NCBI GenBank assembly: GCA_018829445.1
Contig: JAHJTV010000043.1
Coordinates: forward strand, 1 to 64,000
Reading direction: 5' to 3'
DNA from: a bacterium
Lineage (GTDB): Bacteria > SAR324 > XYD2-FULL-50-16
Length of the DNA: 64,000 nucleotides
The translations under genes and the position numbers were made by a program. Of this stretch, positions 54,622-64,000 are shown one piece after another. The first letter of the stretch is position 1. Each line of letters opens with the position of its first letter. Under the pieces are notes generated by a model. That model saw only the letters and a list, made by a program, of their open reading frames with translations. It was not told the DNA's origin and made no database searches.

Positions 54622-55917
54622 TTAATCGTCAAAATCTCCTGCCCGCCCTTTATCCGAACTGATCAGGGCTCCCTTTTCCTTGATTTTACTGACAGTCCAT
54701 TGTTTTGGATCTTCAATTCTTTTTGCTTTAAATCCGAGATTGTAGGAGTTTGCTTTTAGAATCGCTTCGATTCCCAAGTCAGCAGAATCTTTTGCGTTAA
54801 AGACATTTACCAGCATGTCATAAACGAACTTCTCTACCCGTTGTATCATTCTCTCACGGATTTCAGCGGGTTGGGCTAAAATCCTGTTTTCAAATGGCAG
54901 ATTCAGTTTTTTATAATCCCCCTTTTTCCAGCCTTTTTTATCAGCGTAAGCTGTCATATCAGCCCAGAGTTCTTCGGTTACGCCTTCGCCCTTAACCTTA
55001 TTAAATCTACCCTGATCATCAATTATGGCATTACCATAGTCATTAACTTCCAATCCCCAGGATATCATCTGTAGAGCCGTTGCCACATTGGCTTTGGTCG
55101 TTCTGGTTTCTTTCGCTATTTTTTTTAGCCGTTCGGTACTATTGCCCGAAGTTCCATGTTGAGCTCCCGACACATGATATGGTTCAATTGCGTCATGAAT
55201 ACTGGCTGTTAATGGCACTTGAATTCCCTGATCGCTTGCTTCGATGCCGTGAGTGGTTCCATTATTGAGTGCGATCCAATCCGGAAAAACTTCATGCGCA
55301 TTCAGGCCTTTGATCAAAAAAAGCGCTTCTTCCACTGTTGATAAGCCTTCCTTTCCTTTAATTTCGCCGACTTCTGTTTCAAGTCCTGCCCAGGGAGGAA
55401 CAAATGGATTAAGTTTTAGACTGGCTAGCAGATTTTGATCATCTGGCATGTGAGATGCGTCAATGGCAATGGAGGTGATGCCGGCTTCAAATATGCTGGG
55501 TATCTCAATCTGGGCAGTAGTGATATCCTCCTCATTTTTAATGCCATAATGATCAGCATGGACCGCAACCGGAACGGTGATCTTGAGTTCATTACATGCC
55601 GCGTCCACCTGACGAGCCAAATTCCAGAAACTGCATGCACAATATGCATTGGCTCCTCCTTCCGATTTGGCTATTTCAATTATCAGAACCGAGTTAGCTT
55701 TTTGAGCAGCCTTTAATGCCCCAAAGATAACAACGTTGCTTCTTCCATTTGCTGCCATGGCAATAGCATTGCCCCTTGCAAGCATGGCTCTATCAATAAC
55801 TTTTCCACTTACAATCAAAGCTTTTGAATTTGGAAATAGTTTTACGATATTGGGAGGACGCCCGATTTCCAAAGCTTTGATAAAATCCTTTGAGTATCTG
55901 TTTTGATTCTTTTCCAT
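54622..55917 (-). CDS. class II fructose-bisphosphate aldolase
   Basis: 431 aa; VPVAVHADHYGIKN, GLETEVGEIKGKEG, SGAQHGTSGNS. Confidence 0.85.
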   Translation of the reverse strand: MEKNQNRYSKDFIKALEIGRPPNIVKLFPNSKALIVSGKVIDRAMLARGNAIAMAANGRSNVVIFGALKAAQKANSVLIIEIAKSEGGANAYCACSFWNLARQVDAACNELKITVPVAVHADHYGIKNEEDITTAQIEIPSIFEAGITSIAIDASHMPDDQNLLASLKLNPFVPPWAGLETEVGEIKGKEGLSTVEEALFLIKGLNAHEVFPDWIALNNGTTHGIEASDQGIQVPLTASIHDAIEPYHVSGAQHGTSGNSTERLKKIAKETRTTKANVATALQMISWGLEVNDYGNAIIDDQGRFNKVKGEGVTEELWADMTAYADKKGWKKGDYKKLNLPFENRILAQPAEIRERMIQRVEKFVYDMLVNVFNAKDSADLGIEAILKANSYNLGFKAKRIEDPKQWTVSKIKEKGALISSDKGRAGDFDD

Positions 55918-56338
55918 ACTAAATCCATTGGTTATAGATTATTTCTGATCTCAAAAGGGTTAAAATGTTTTCCAATTGTAAGATCTCTTTTGATACGATT
56001 TTTCTAATTGGCTAATAGTCACAAAACTATCAGAATTTCAAATGTTTTGTAAATAAAAACGTCGGGAAAGAAACAAGAGGATGGATTTTTTGAGCTTAAA
56101 TCGATAAATGTTAATCCAAAATACCCGATTCTTTCCCAAAGCTTTGTTCAATATTTTTTTCAATCACCGTCAGTTTACCACTATTACTAGTGGACTTCAC
56201 AAGTCAGCTTTGATATCTCATACATTAGTGGAATTGAAGGAATATCTGCGTTCAACTGGATTTGTAAGTTTAAATACCAAGAGCAATCATTTAACCCCCG
56301 TTATATATTTCGCAAGGGTCAAACAATAGGCATTATTT

Positions 56339-57490
56339 ATGGCAATCAGATTGGATAGTCTGGAATCACGATCAAACTGCTATGGTTTACCGAATATAAA
56401 AGTAATCGGTATCGGCGGTGGCGGCGGAAATGTCGTCAATCGTATGATCAAAGATAATGTTAGAGGAGTGGAGTACATAGCTATGAATACGGATGCCATG
56501 GCATTGAACTCCAATAAGGCAAGTATTATTGTCCCTTTAGGGAATGATATTACCAGGGGGCTGGGAGCCGGAATGAAGCCCGATATCGGTCGGGTTGCTG
56601 CCGAAGCCGAAATAGATGTGATCGAAAATGTTCTGGAGAATGCTGATATGGTTTTTCTGGCAGCAGGTATGGGAGGCGGGACCGGAACCGGGGCGATACC
56701 AATTGTTGCCGAAGTTGCAAAAAATATGAATATCCTGACAGTCGCGGTTGTGACAACTCCTTTCAGCTTTGAAGGCAGACGACGTGCCCAAATAGCCGAA
56801 GGGGGACTTGCAGAGTTGAGGAGACATATTGACACACTGGTTGTCATACCTAACACCAAGTTATTGCATCTGGCCACAGAAAAAACGACCATGACCGAAG
56901 CGTTCTCCATGGCAGATGACGTGTTAAAACAGGCTATTGCAGGCATCACCAACCTGATCAACTTGGAAGGAGTGATTAATCTCGATTTTGCGGACCTAAG
57001 AACTGTTATGGAGGATAAGGGAAGCGCCTTAATGGGAACCGGCAGTGGTTTTGGTGAAAATCGTGGATTGGAGGCTGTTAAAAAAGCGATTAACAGTCCG
57101 TTAATCAGCCAACCAATTGGTGGGGCAACCGGTATTATCATCAATATTGTGGCAGATAATGATTTCCCATTATTGGATGCTGAAGCAGCAGCAACGTATG
57201 TTCAGGAAAAAGCTCACGAAAACGCCGACGTTATTTTCGGTTTGGTGCATGACGGAACGTTGAAGAATGAAGTTTTCGTTACCGTAATTGCTACCGGTTA
57301 CGAAAAATCTCTTAAAGAAAAGAGTACCGGAAACTACAGGCGGTCACCTTTACGTGTTACCGATAGTCTTAAATACCAGGTCAAAAAGCAACAACCGGAA
57401 GTAAAATTTCAGCTTCCTAATCCAAAACCGGTAAAAGCAGCTGAAGAGATTGAGGTTCCCCATTTTATGAAACACAGGAATCAACAATAA
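56339..57490 (+). CDS. ftsZ: cell division GTPase FtsZ
   Basis: 383 aa; IKVIGIGGGGGNVVNRM, AAGMGGGTGTGAIPIVAEVAK tubulin signature, NLDFADLRTVM T7 loop; C-terminal peptide EVPHFMKHRNQ. Confidence 0.97.
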   Translation: MAIRLDSLESRSNCYGLPNIKVIGIGGGGGNVVNRMIKDNVRGVEYIAMNTDAMALNSNKASIIVPLGNDITRGLGAGMKPDIGRVAAEAEIDVIENVLENADMVFLAAGMGGGTGTGAIPIVAEVAKNMNILTVAVVTTPFSFEGRRRAQIAEGGLAELRRHIDTLVVIPNTKLLHLATEKTTMTEAFSMADDVLKQAIAGITNLINLEGVINLDFADLRTVMEDKGSALMGTGSGFGENRGLEAVKKAINSPLISQPIGGATGIIINIVADNDFPLLDAEAAATYVQEKAHENADVIFGLVHDGTLKNEVFVTVIATGYEKSLKEKSTGNYRRSPLRVTDSLKYQVKKQQPEVKFQLPNPKPVKAAEEIEVPHFMKHRNQQ

Positions 57491-57512
57491 TCCTATTTCC
57501 TTTTACAAAAGC

Positions 57513-58460
57513 ATGAAAAAAACCGATATTCTGATTGTGGGAACCGGGGCTGTAGGAAGCTATTTCGGCGGGAAACTTTTTCAAGAGGAAACCCGAGTTT
57601 CTGCTTTCTGTCGTTCCGATTATGATGTGATTAAAGAGAAGGGAATCATTGTACGCAGCTACAAGGGGGATTTTGTTGTTGAGCCTTTTGAGGTGGTTAA
57701 TGACATCAAAAACCTGTCCATGAAGCCGGATTATATTATTGTTTGCCTCAAAGTATTACCGGAAATCAACCTTCCCGACATCATCCGGCCGGCTGTGGGT
57801 GAGGATACCACCATTGTCCTCATACAAAATGGAATTGCCATTGAAAATGAGGTGGCCAGTGCTTTCCCTGAAAACGAAATTATCAGTGGCATTGCTTTTA
57901 TTGCCATCAGCCGGATTGAATTGGGTGTTGCCCGTCATACCGGGTCCGGGAAAATTGTACTGGGGAGTTATCCCAACGGGATAAGCGAAAAATGCAAAAA
58001 GCTGGCGGATCTGTTTAAAAAAGCTGAGGTTCCCTGCAGTTCCTCTTCTGAAATCACAAGGGAGCGATGGAAAAAAATGGTTTGGAACGCCTCTTTCAAT
58101 CCAATTTCAGTTCTTGGCGGAAATGCCGATTCAAAACAGATGGTTGAGGTACCTGAATCGGAAGAATTGGTGCGAAACGTAATGAACGAGGTATTGGCGG
58201 TTGCAAAATCAGATGGTTATGAGCTGAAGAATGATATCATCGAAGACGCAATAAGTGGTAACCGCAAGATGCGACCTTTTAAGACCAGCATGCTGGTTGA
58301 TTTCGAACAAAACCGCACAATGGAAATTGATGCTATTTTGGGCAATACCATTACCATCGCCAGAAATAACGGTGTCCCAACCCCTTATCTGCAATCCCTG
58401 TATTGTTTGCTGAAATTGCAAATTACGACCAGCATTAGACCGACTATCGAAGAATCCTGA
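57513..58460 (+). CDS. 2-dehydropantoate 2-reductase family (ketopantoate reductase)
   Basis: 315 aa; DILIVGTGAVGSYFGGKL, IVLIQNGIAIENEVA, RERWKKMVWNASFNPISVL. Confidence 0.92.
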   Translation: MKKTDILIVGTGAVGSYFGGKLFQEETRVSAFCRSDYDVIKEKGIIVRSYKGDFVVEPFEVVNDIKNLSMKPDYIIVCLKVLPEINLPDIIRPAVGEDTTIVLIQNGIAIENEVASAFPENEIISGIAFIAISRIELGVARHTGSGKIVLGSYPNGISEKCKKLADLFKKAEVPCSSSSEITRERWKKMVWNASFNPISVLGGNADSKQMVEVPESEELVRNVMNEVLAVAKSDGYELKNDIIEDAISGNRKMRPFKTSMLVDFEQNRTMEIDAILGNTITIARNNGVPTPYLQSLYCLLKLQITTSIRPTIEES

Positions 58461-58623
58461 TTTTTATTTTCCTATGCAGGTATAGCCAATTAGCAGCCCG
58501 GGAAATTTAATCTACTTTTGTCTTAGCTGGATTGGATAGAATCTGCAGACTTGCCCAGCAGTCACTAAACTCGGCAAATTAAACACCAGTTCCTAAGAGA
58601 GGGTTCTTTGACTTAATCCGTGA

Positions 58624-61600
58624 TTATTGTGTATCCGGTTCGCTGCAAGGGATAAAAAAACGGAAAATAGCACCGCCATTGGGATTCTGTTCTGCCCAGA
58701 TTTCGCCTTTATGATGAGAAACAATCTGTTTACAGATTGCCAGTCCTAAACCGGTACCCCCTGCTCCGGTTTTTGTTGTTGAGCTTTGAGAGAATTTATC
58801 AAAAACCAGTTTCAATTCTTCCTCCTTGATTCCAATACCATTATCAATTACAGAAAAGATTAAATCTTTGTTATCATTTATTATATTTATCTTTATTAAC
58901 CCATTCTCTTTTGAAAATTTTATAGCATTGGAGAGCAAATTACGAATTACCTGCATCATTTTATTCGCGTCCATGATTGCGATATCATCAACATCCGGCT
59001 TCTCAAAGTCGATGGTGAGGCCCCTTTGATTGCTGAAAGCTTCATATTCCCGGATAACATTGCCCACCAGAATGGAAAGTGAAACCTCTGCAAAATCGTA
59101 GTTCATTTTGCCTGATTCCAATTTGGAAAGATCAAGGAGATCATTTAACAGGGCTAATAATCTTTCGCCTGAGTAATTGATCTCTTCCAGATACCCCTTC
59201 AGTTTTTCCGGAGTAATCCGATCCATCTTGGCGATGCCCATCTTTGTAAATCCCAAAATACCATGCATAGGGGTTCGAAGTTCATGGCTGATATTGGCCA
59301 GGAATTCTGATTTTGCACTATTAGCCTGGTCCGCTTTGACCTTGGCTATTTCCAGCTTGATATTTTTCTGATTTAGTTCTTCAGTTCGAAGTTTGACTTT
59401 TTCTTCAAGGGTTCGATTATATTCGTCAAGTTGTTTGTATAAACCTGCGTTTTCGATTGAGATTGCAGCTTGTGCAGCAAGAAGATGGAGCAATTCAATC
59501 CGATCCGGTGTAAAAGCATGAGTAGTCTGGTTGTTTTCCAGATAAAGGATACCGGTCAGGTTTCCTTGGTAATGAATTGGTATACAAAGTAATGACTTGG
59601 GCTTTTTTCGGATAATGTAATTATCATCTAAAAACTGGCGATCATTGAATGCATCATTTAGCACGATGTTCTTTGATGTTCTGATAACATAGTTAACAAC
59701 TGTTTTTGCTAAATCATCGGAAAGATCGATTTTGACAGGTTGAAAAACCTGCTGTTTGTTATCCACGGACATTCCGGACGTGACTAAAAAGTCCTCCCCT
59801 TCTTTTAGTATTAGCAAACCTTTTTGGGCACCGGCATTCTCAATTACTATTTTCAGCAAGTTTTCCAGCAATTTATCAAAAACTATCTCTTTTGAAATCG
59901 CCTGAGACGCTTTGGCAACAGAGGTCAAATCCAATTGATCCACCTGCCTGTCAGCGGCGGAAGAAAGATTTGCCGGGACAGTTCCAAAAAAGCTCTCCGA
60001 TGATCTCCCGGTTGTAGGAGAGTCCGGATATTTTTTCTGCAAATCGTCCAGTTTTGTCTGAGCACCCCATTTTTGATAAAGATAGCGGGCTTTTAATAAA
60101 CTTGCGTTTGAAATCTCCTTGATTCCCAGCTTCCGGTAAAAACTGGCAGTCAACTCACAAATGATCGCCTGGTTTTGAACATATCCACTTGCTGTGGCGG
60201 ATTTCAAAGCCTGATCGTACAACCTGATCGTTTTTTCCGTATCACCGGTAATACGGGCTATTTCAGCTTTGATAAGCAGATATTTATGGAGATGATTATC
60301 GGGACAGTTTTCAGAAAGTTTTTTAAAGCGCCGTCTTATTAAGAGCAATTCGAAGCGAATCTTCAGCTTTCTTAATACAGACGATTTTGGATAAAGAGCC
60401 GTCAAAATAAGGCCATGATAAAAGTATAATTCTGCATTTTCAGGTAATCCCAGGATCGAATTTATACTTTTTTGTGCTTTACGGGTATATTTTAGCCCTT
60501 TTTCATACTCCTCATATAAATAACAGTTTTGAGCCTTATAAATATAATAAACTGTAAATCCCGACTTAAAGTCGCTTTTTACCATACGCTGAAGAGTGTT
60601 TTCTTCGTCAAAGCCAGCTGTGTTCCAGCAAGTGGCAGATTTGGTTAATCCCAGGAAACTCAGATAGGCATGGTACAAAAACTGGGCATTGTCTATCATA
60701 TTCTGATCCCTGGTAAGCCGAATGAAATCAAGATAGAAATCGGCCTCTTTAACAACCTCGCTGATAGGATCACCAATTATAAATCGGGCTGCCGGAATGC
60801 GAATCCCATTGAAACATGCCCAAATCAGGTTTCCCGAGTCAAGACAGTCCTGGTACGACTGTCTGGCAATGGGAATACACTCTCGTAGATGCACCTTCCA
60901 GTGGTTAATAATGCATTGAACATGAAACAGAACCACAGCCCGTGTTTCAGGATTTTCATACTTCCGGGTCAACTCAATGGCAAGTTTTCCAAATTCGTAT
61001 CCCTCTGCATATCGCTTAAAAATGGCTGATAAAAAAGATCCATATAGACTGTACACTACTGGTGAAAATTCAGTATTGCCGACCTTCAATAAATGATTTA
61101 ATGCCTTCAATCCCATGGTCAGGAGCAACAGGTCTTTGCCAGATAGATAGGAAGGCATTACAAGATTTTCCAGAAATTTAAGAATCCAGATATTCTCCGG
61201 GTCTGTTGCATTGGGCAGTTCCTCCAATTCGGCAGGTATTCGCCCGTATAATATCCATTTGGTCCTTATAATTAGGGATAGAATGGTAATGGGATTGGGA
61301 TATATTGAGGATTTAAACCCAAAGAGTCTCAGTCCCTCGATACCAGCTTTGATCGACTCATCGAATTTTCCAATGGCGGTATACAGTTTCAGGCGAATTC
61401 TATAGATGTCTGCTTTATCCAGTTTTGATTTGGCTTTATGCAACAGTAGTCTGAAGGTTTTTTCAGCATCTTCAAAATGCCCCATCAGGTAGTTGCATTC
61501 AGCCAGCTCTTTGTTAATGTCAAATGTCAATTGAAAATCGGTTTCCCAACTTTCACGATCCAACTGGCGGGTGGCAATTTTAAGATATTCCAGAGCCATA

Positions 61601-63918
61601 TCATAGGCAGAAGAGGTTTTCGCTTTTCTCCCTGCCCCCAGGTTCATCCCGGCCAATTCAATCTTCCTTGACTTTTCAACAAAAAGTGACAACCCCAGGT
61701 TTAATTGGTTAACAATATCAAATGGCTGCTCTTCCCGTTCACTCTCGGTAGCATTCTCATATAGCAGATAACCAATCTTATAATGGGTTTCCTGTTTCTT
61801 CTCTTCGCTGATAAAAGAATAGGCGGCTTGTTGAATCCGGTCATGAAGAAACCTGTAAGTGACAGTTTTAGACAGTTCAGATAGATTCGCACTTGAAATA
61901 CTCTCTTCTTCATTGTCGTGGTCATGGATCTGTTTGTAGGCATTTCCAACTGGCTGGATGAGTCCCTCCCGGATAGCGACTAACAGATCAGAGGCTGTTT
62001 TAAATGGGGATTTTTCCGAAATAACCGAAAGGGTTTTCAGACTGAACTGGTTGCCAATACAGGCGGATAGTTTTAAATGGTTTTGTATGTGCGGTTCCAG
62101 GTTGTTTATCTTTTCAATCATCAAGTCAACAACATTCTCCGTGGTCTCAAGTTTCCTGATCTCTTCTGTATCCCATTGCCACATTTCTGATGAAGGGTTG
62201 AACACAACCAACTCTTTTTTAAATAACGATTTTAAGAATTCATTAACAAAAAACGGATTTCCCCCGGTTTTTTCAAAGACCAATTGGCTTAATCCATAAG
62301 CCTTTGAAGCTTCGCAAAATAGCGTATCACAAATGAGTTGCTGAACAGATTCAGGTTCGAGAGGGTTGAGATAGATCCGTTCAATCGATACGTTGCTCGC
62401 GGAAAGCTCATCAAGTGTTATCATCAACGGGCTGGACTTGGAAACTTCAGTATCCCTGTATGCTCCTATGATTAAAAGATAATTTGCTTGTTGACCAGTC
62501 AGAAAAAGTTTCATCATATTCAACGAGCCGGAATCCGCCCATTGAAGGTCGTCCAGAAAGATTACAAGAGGATGCTCTTTGCAGGTAAAAACGCGAACAA
62601 AGTTTAGAAATGTCAGGTTGAATCGGTTCAGGGATTCAGCTGGAGAAAGGCCCGGGACGGGTTTTTGCTTCCCGATAATCAAACCTAATTCCGGAATTAT
62701 ATCAACAACTATCTGCCCATTTTGTCCCAACGCTTCTAACAACCGCTGTTTCCAGTTGGAAATCTGAGCCTCGTTTTCTGTAAGAATCTGCTGTATAAGA
62801 TCCCTGAACGACCTGATCAAAGCTATGTAGGGTACATTGCCCTGGAACTGATCGAACTTTCCGGAAATAAAATATCCCCTCTGCCTGACTATCGGTTTAT
62901 GGATCTCATTTATAATGGCCGACTTCCCGATACCGGGAGCTCCTGAGACAAGCATCAATTTAATATCACCCGTACAGGTTTGATCGAAAGTGGACATCAG
63001 AATCTCAATCTCTTTTTCTCGACCATACAAGGTTTCGGGAATTAAAAACCGACTCAAAACATCTTTCTTTCCCAGCGGAAAGCTTTCAATTTTGGCAGAT
63101 GTTCTCCACTGCTCAAGGCATTTTTCCAGATCCTGTTTTAAACCAAAGGCACTTTGATACCTGTCTTCAGGCATTTTGGACATCAACTTGATAACGATGT
63201 CGGATAACACTTGTGGAATATCAGGATTACGACTAATTGGGGGATCTGGCATTCTGGCGATATGACAATGAATGAGCTCCATGGGATCTGCAACCTGATA
63301 AGGCAGACTGAAAGTCAGCATCTCATACAGCGTTACCCCAAAGGAATAAAAGTCGGTGCGATAATCTATCCCCCTGTTCATACGCGCCGTTTGTTCCGGC
63401 GACATATAGGACAGTGTGCCTTCAAGAACCTGTGGACTGGTCACAGTTTGATTTTCATGAGAAAGCTGTGTAGAGATTCCAAAATCGGTAAGCTTAACTG
63501 TATAGTTATGCCGATTGACAATCAGGTTTTGAGGTTTTATATCCTTATGAATGATCTTTGAATTATGTACCTTCTCAATAGCCACTACAATTTGAACCGC
63601 CACTTCTAATGCTTCTTTGATCCCCAGTTTTTCGGTTTGCATGAGTTGATAGAGAGATATTCCATCAAAATCATCAAGAATTAAAGCGACAGTGTTCTCA
63701 TCTTGCTCAAATGAACGAACGGAAACGACCTCGTCAAATGTCAGCGACTTGGTGATGTTATATTCATGCCTGAGGCGGGCCTTTGCTGCGGGAAGAATGT
63801 GCTCCGGTTTAAGGGCTTTTAATATTACTCTTTCACCATTCTCAATTGTTACAGCACTATATACGAGGGTTAGGGGCCCCTCGTGTAGCAGCTCATTGAT
63901 CGTATATCCGGGGATCAT
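58624..63918 (-). CDS. giant Ser/Thr kinase - AAA ATPase - TPR-like - GAF - histidine kinase signalling protein
   Basis: 1764 aa; HKDIKPQNLIVN + DFG, AAA GAPGIGKSAIINEI, GAF region, HisKA KSEFLANISHELRTPMHGIL, HATPase GTGLGLAICKQI. Confidence 0.95.
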   Translation of the reverse strand: MIPGYTINELLHEGPLTLVYSAVTIENGERVILKALKPEHILPAAKARLRHEYNITKSLTFDEVVSVRSFEQDENTVALILDDFDGISLYQLMQTEKLGIKEALEVAVQIVVAIEKVHNSKIIHKDIKPQNLIVNRHNYTVKLTDFGISTQLSHENQTVTSPQVLEGTLSYMSPEQTARMNRGIDYRTDFYSFGVTLYEMLTFSLPYQVADPMELIHCHIARMPDPPISRNPDIPQVLSDIVIKLMSKMPEDRYQSAFGLKQDLEKCLEQWRTSAKIESFPLGKKDVLSRFLIPETLYGREKEIEILMSTFDQTCTGDIKLMLVSGAPGIGKSAIINEIHKPIVRQRGYFISGKFDQFQGNVPYIALIRSFRDLIQQILTENEAQISNWKQRLLEALGQNGQIVVDIIPELGLIIGKQKPVPGLSPAESLNRFNLTFLNFVRVFTCKEHPLVIFLDDLQWADSGSLNMMKLFLTGQQANYLLIIGAYRDTEVSKSSPLMITLDELSASNVSIERIYLNPLEPESVQQLICDTLFCEASKAYGLSQLVFEKTGGNPFFVNEFLKSLFKKELVVFNPSSEMWQWDTEEIRKLETTENVVDLMIEKINNLEPHIQNHLKLSACIGNQFSLKTLSVISEKSPFKTASDLLVAIREGLIQPVGNAYKQIHDHDNEEESISSANLSELSKTVTYRFLHDRIQQAAYSFISEEKKQETHYKIGYLLYENATESEREEQPFDIVNQLNLGLSLFVEKSRKIELAGMNLGAGRKAKTSSAYDMALEYLKIATRQLDRESWETDFQLTFDINKELAECNYLMGHFEDAEKTFRLLLHKAKSKLDKADIYRIRLKLYTAIGKFDESIKAGIEGLRLFGFKSSIYPNPITILSLIIRTKWILYGRIPAELEELPNATDPENIWILKFLENLVMPSYLSGKDLLLLTMGLKALNHLLKVGNTEFSPVVYSLYGSFLSAIFKRYAEGYEFGKLAIELTRKYENPETRAVVLFHVQCIINHWKVHLRECIPIARQSYQDCLDSGNLIWACFNGIRIPAARFIIGDPISEVVKEADFYLDFIRLTRDQNMIDNAQFLYHAYLSFLGLTKSATCWNTAGFDEENTLQRMVKSDFKSGFTVYYIYKAQNCYLYEEYEKGLKYTRKAQKSINSILGLPENAELYFYHGLILTALYPKSSVLRKLKIRFELLLIRRRFKKLSENCPDNHLHKYLLIKAEIARITGDTEKTIRLYDQALKSATASGYVQNQAIICELTASFYRKLGIKEISNASLLKARYLYQKWGAQTKLDDLQKKYPDSPTTGRSSESFFGTVPANLSSAADRQVDQLDLTSVAKASQAISKEIVFDKLLENLLKIVIENAGAQKGLLILKEGEDFLVTSGMSVDNKQQVFQPVKIDLSDDLAKTVVNYVIRTSKNIVLNDAFNDRQFLDDNYIIRKKPKSLLCIPIHYQGNLTGILYLENNQTTHAFTPDRIELLHLLAAQAAISIENAGLYKQLDEYNRTLEEKVKLRTEELNQKNIKLEIAKVKADQANSAKSEFLANISHELRTPMHGILGFTKMGIAKMDRITPEKLKGYLEEINYSGERLLALLNDLLDLSKLESGKMNYDFAEVSLSILVGNVIREYEAFSNQRGLTIDFEKPDVDDIAIMDANKMMQVIRNLLSNAIKFSKENGLIKINIINDNKDLIFSVIDNGIGIKEEELKLVFDKFSQSSTTKTGAGGTGLGLAICKQIVSHHKGEIWAEQNPNGGAIFRFFIPCSEPDTQ

Positions 63919-64000
63919 CTATATCCGTCCCTTAAGATTGAAATGTAGAGCAGAAACCGTTTATCTGACTGCTTCATATAACTCCTGAAATCCTTTCTTG

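Noticed and set aside
56380-57144. 254-aa minus-strand ORF antisense to ftsZ
   Set aside because: Composition mirrors Gly/Ala-rich FtsZ codons (Pro/Ser/Ile rich); FtsZ is unambiguous on the other strand.
1-64000. CRISPR arrays, tRNA/rRNA genes, intact transposases, toxin-antitoxin or classical phage-defence genes
   Set aside because: Looked for regularly spaced repeats, tRNA T-loop motifs and recognisable transposase/defence motifs by eye; none found. A tRNAscan-SE, minced and DefenseFinder run would settle this.

Overview
The window is bacterial chromosome. Gene content suggests an anaerobic Desulfobacterota/'deltaproteobacterium'-like host (inference from gene families; no search was run). 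The main blocks are: (1) 0.2-12 kb, an acyl-CoA/CoA-transfer and stress cluster: HgdB-like dehydratase subunit, Cat1-like CoA-transferase, acetyl-CoA hydrolase/GNAT fusion, Hsp20, glutaconate-type CoA-transferase A/B, ADP-forming acyl-CoA synthetase, UspA and CBS protein. It is followed by an NtrC-type regulator and sensor kinase, and there are candidate -24/-12 sites upstream of three of the genes. (2) 16-21 kb, more signalling genes plus an unannotated graveyard: a decayed chemotaxis receptor, a decayed histidine kinase and MITE/REP-like repeats. (3) 21-29 kb, mixed metabolism: FAD oxidoreductase, acyltransferase, TetR/CmpB-like/HD operon, MBL hydrolase, argG. (4) 29.8-40.7 kb, the most unusual locus: PocR-AraC regulator, corrinoid protein, a 40-codon ghost of a UroD-type methyltransferase, MFS transporter, UroD methyltransferase fused to two thioredoxin-like domains, CobW GTPase, an unassigned glycyl radical enzyme with a CxE active site, a PflX-like radical SAM protein and an aminotransferase. 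(5) 43-47.5 kb, larC-larB-larE (nickel-pincer cofactor synthesis) without larA, next to a DUF362 ferredoxin. (6) 47.5-64 kb, housekeeping and regulation: trans-sulfuration enzyme, MOT1 transporter, PilZ, SRAP, FBP aldolase, a stand-alone ftsZ, ketopantoate reductase and a 1764-aa Ser/Thr kinase-ATPase-GAF-histidine kinase. No tRNA, rRNA, CRISPR array or intact transposase was recognised by eye.
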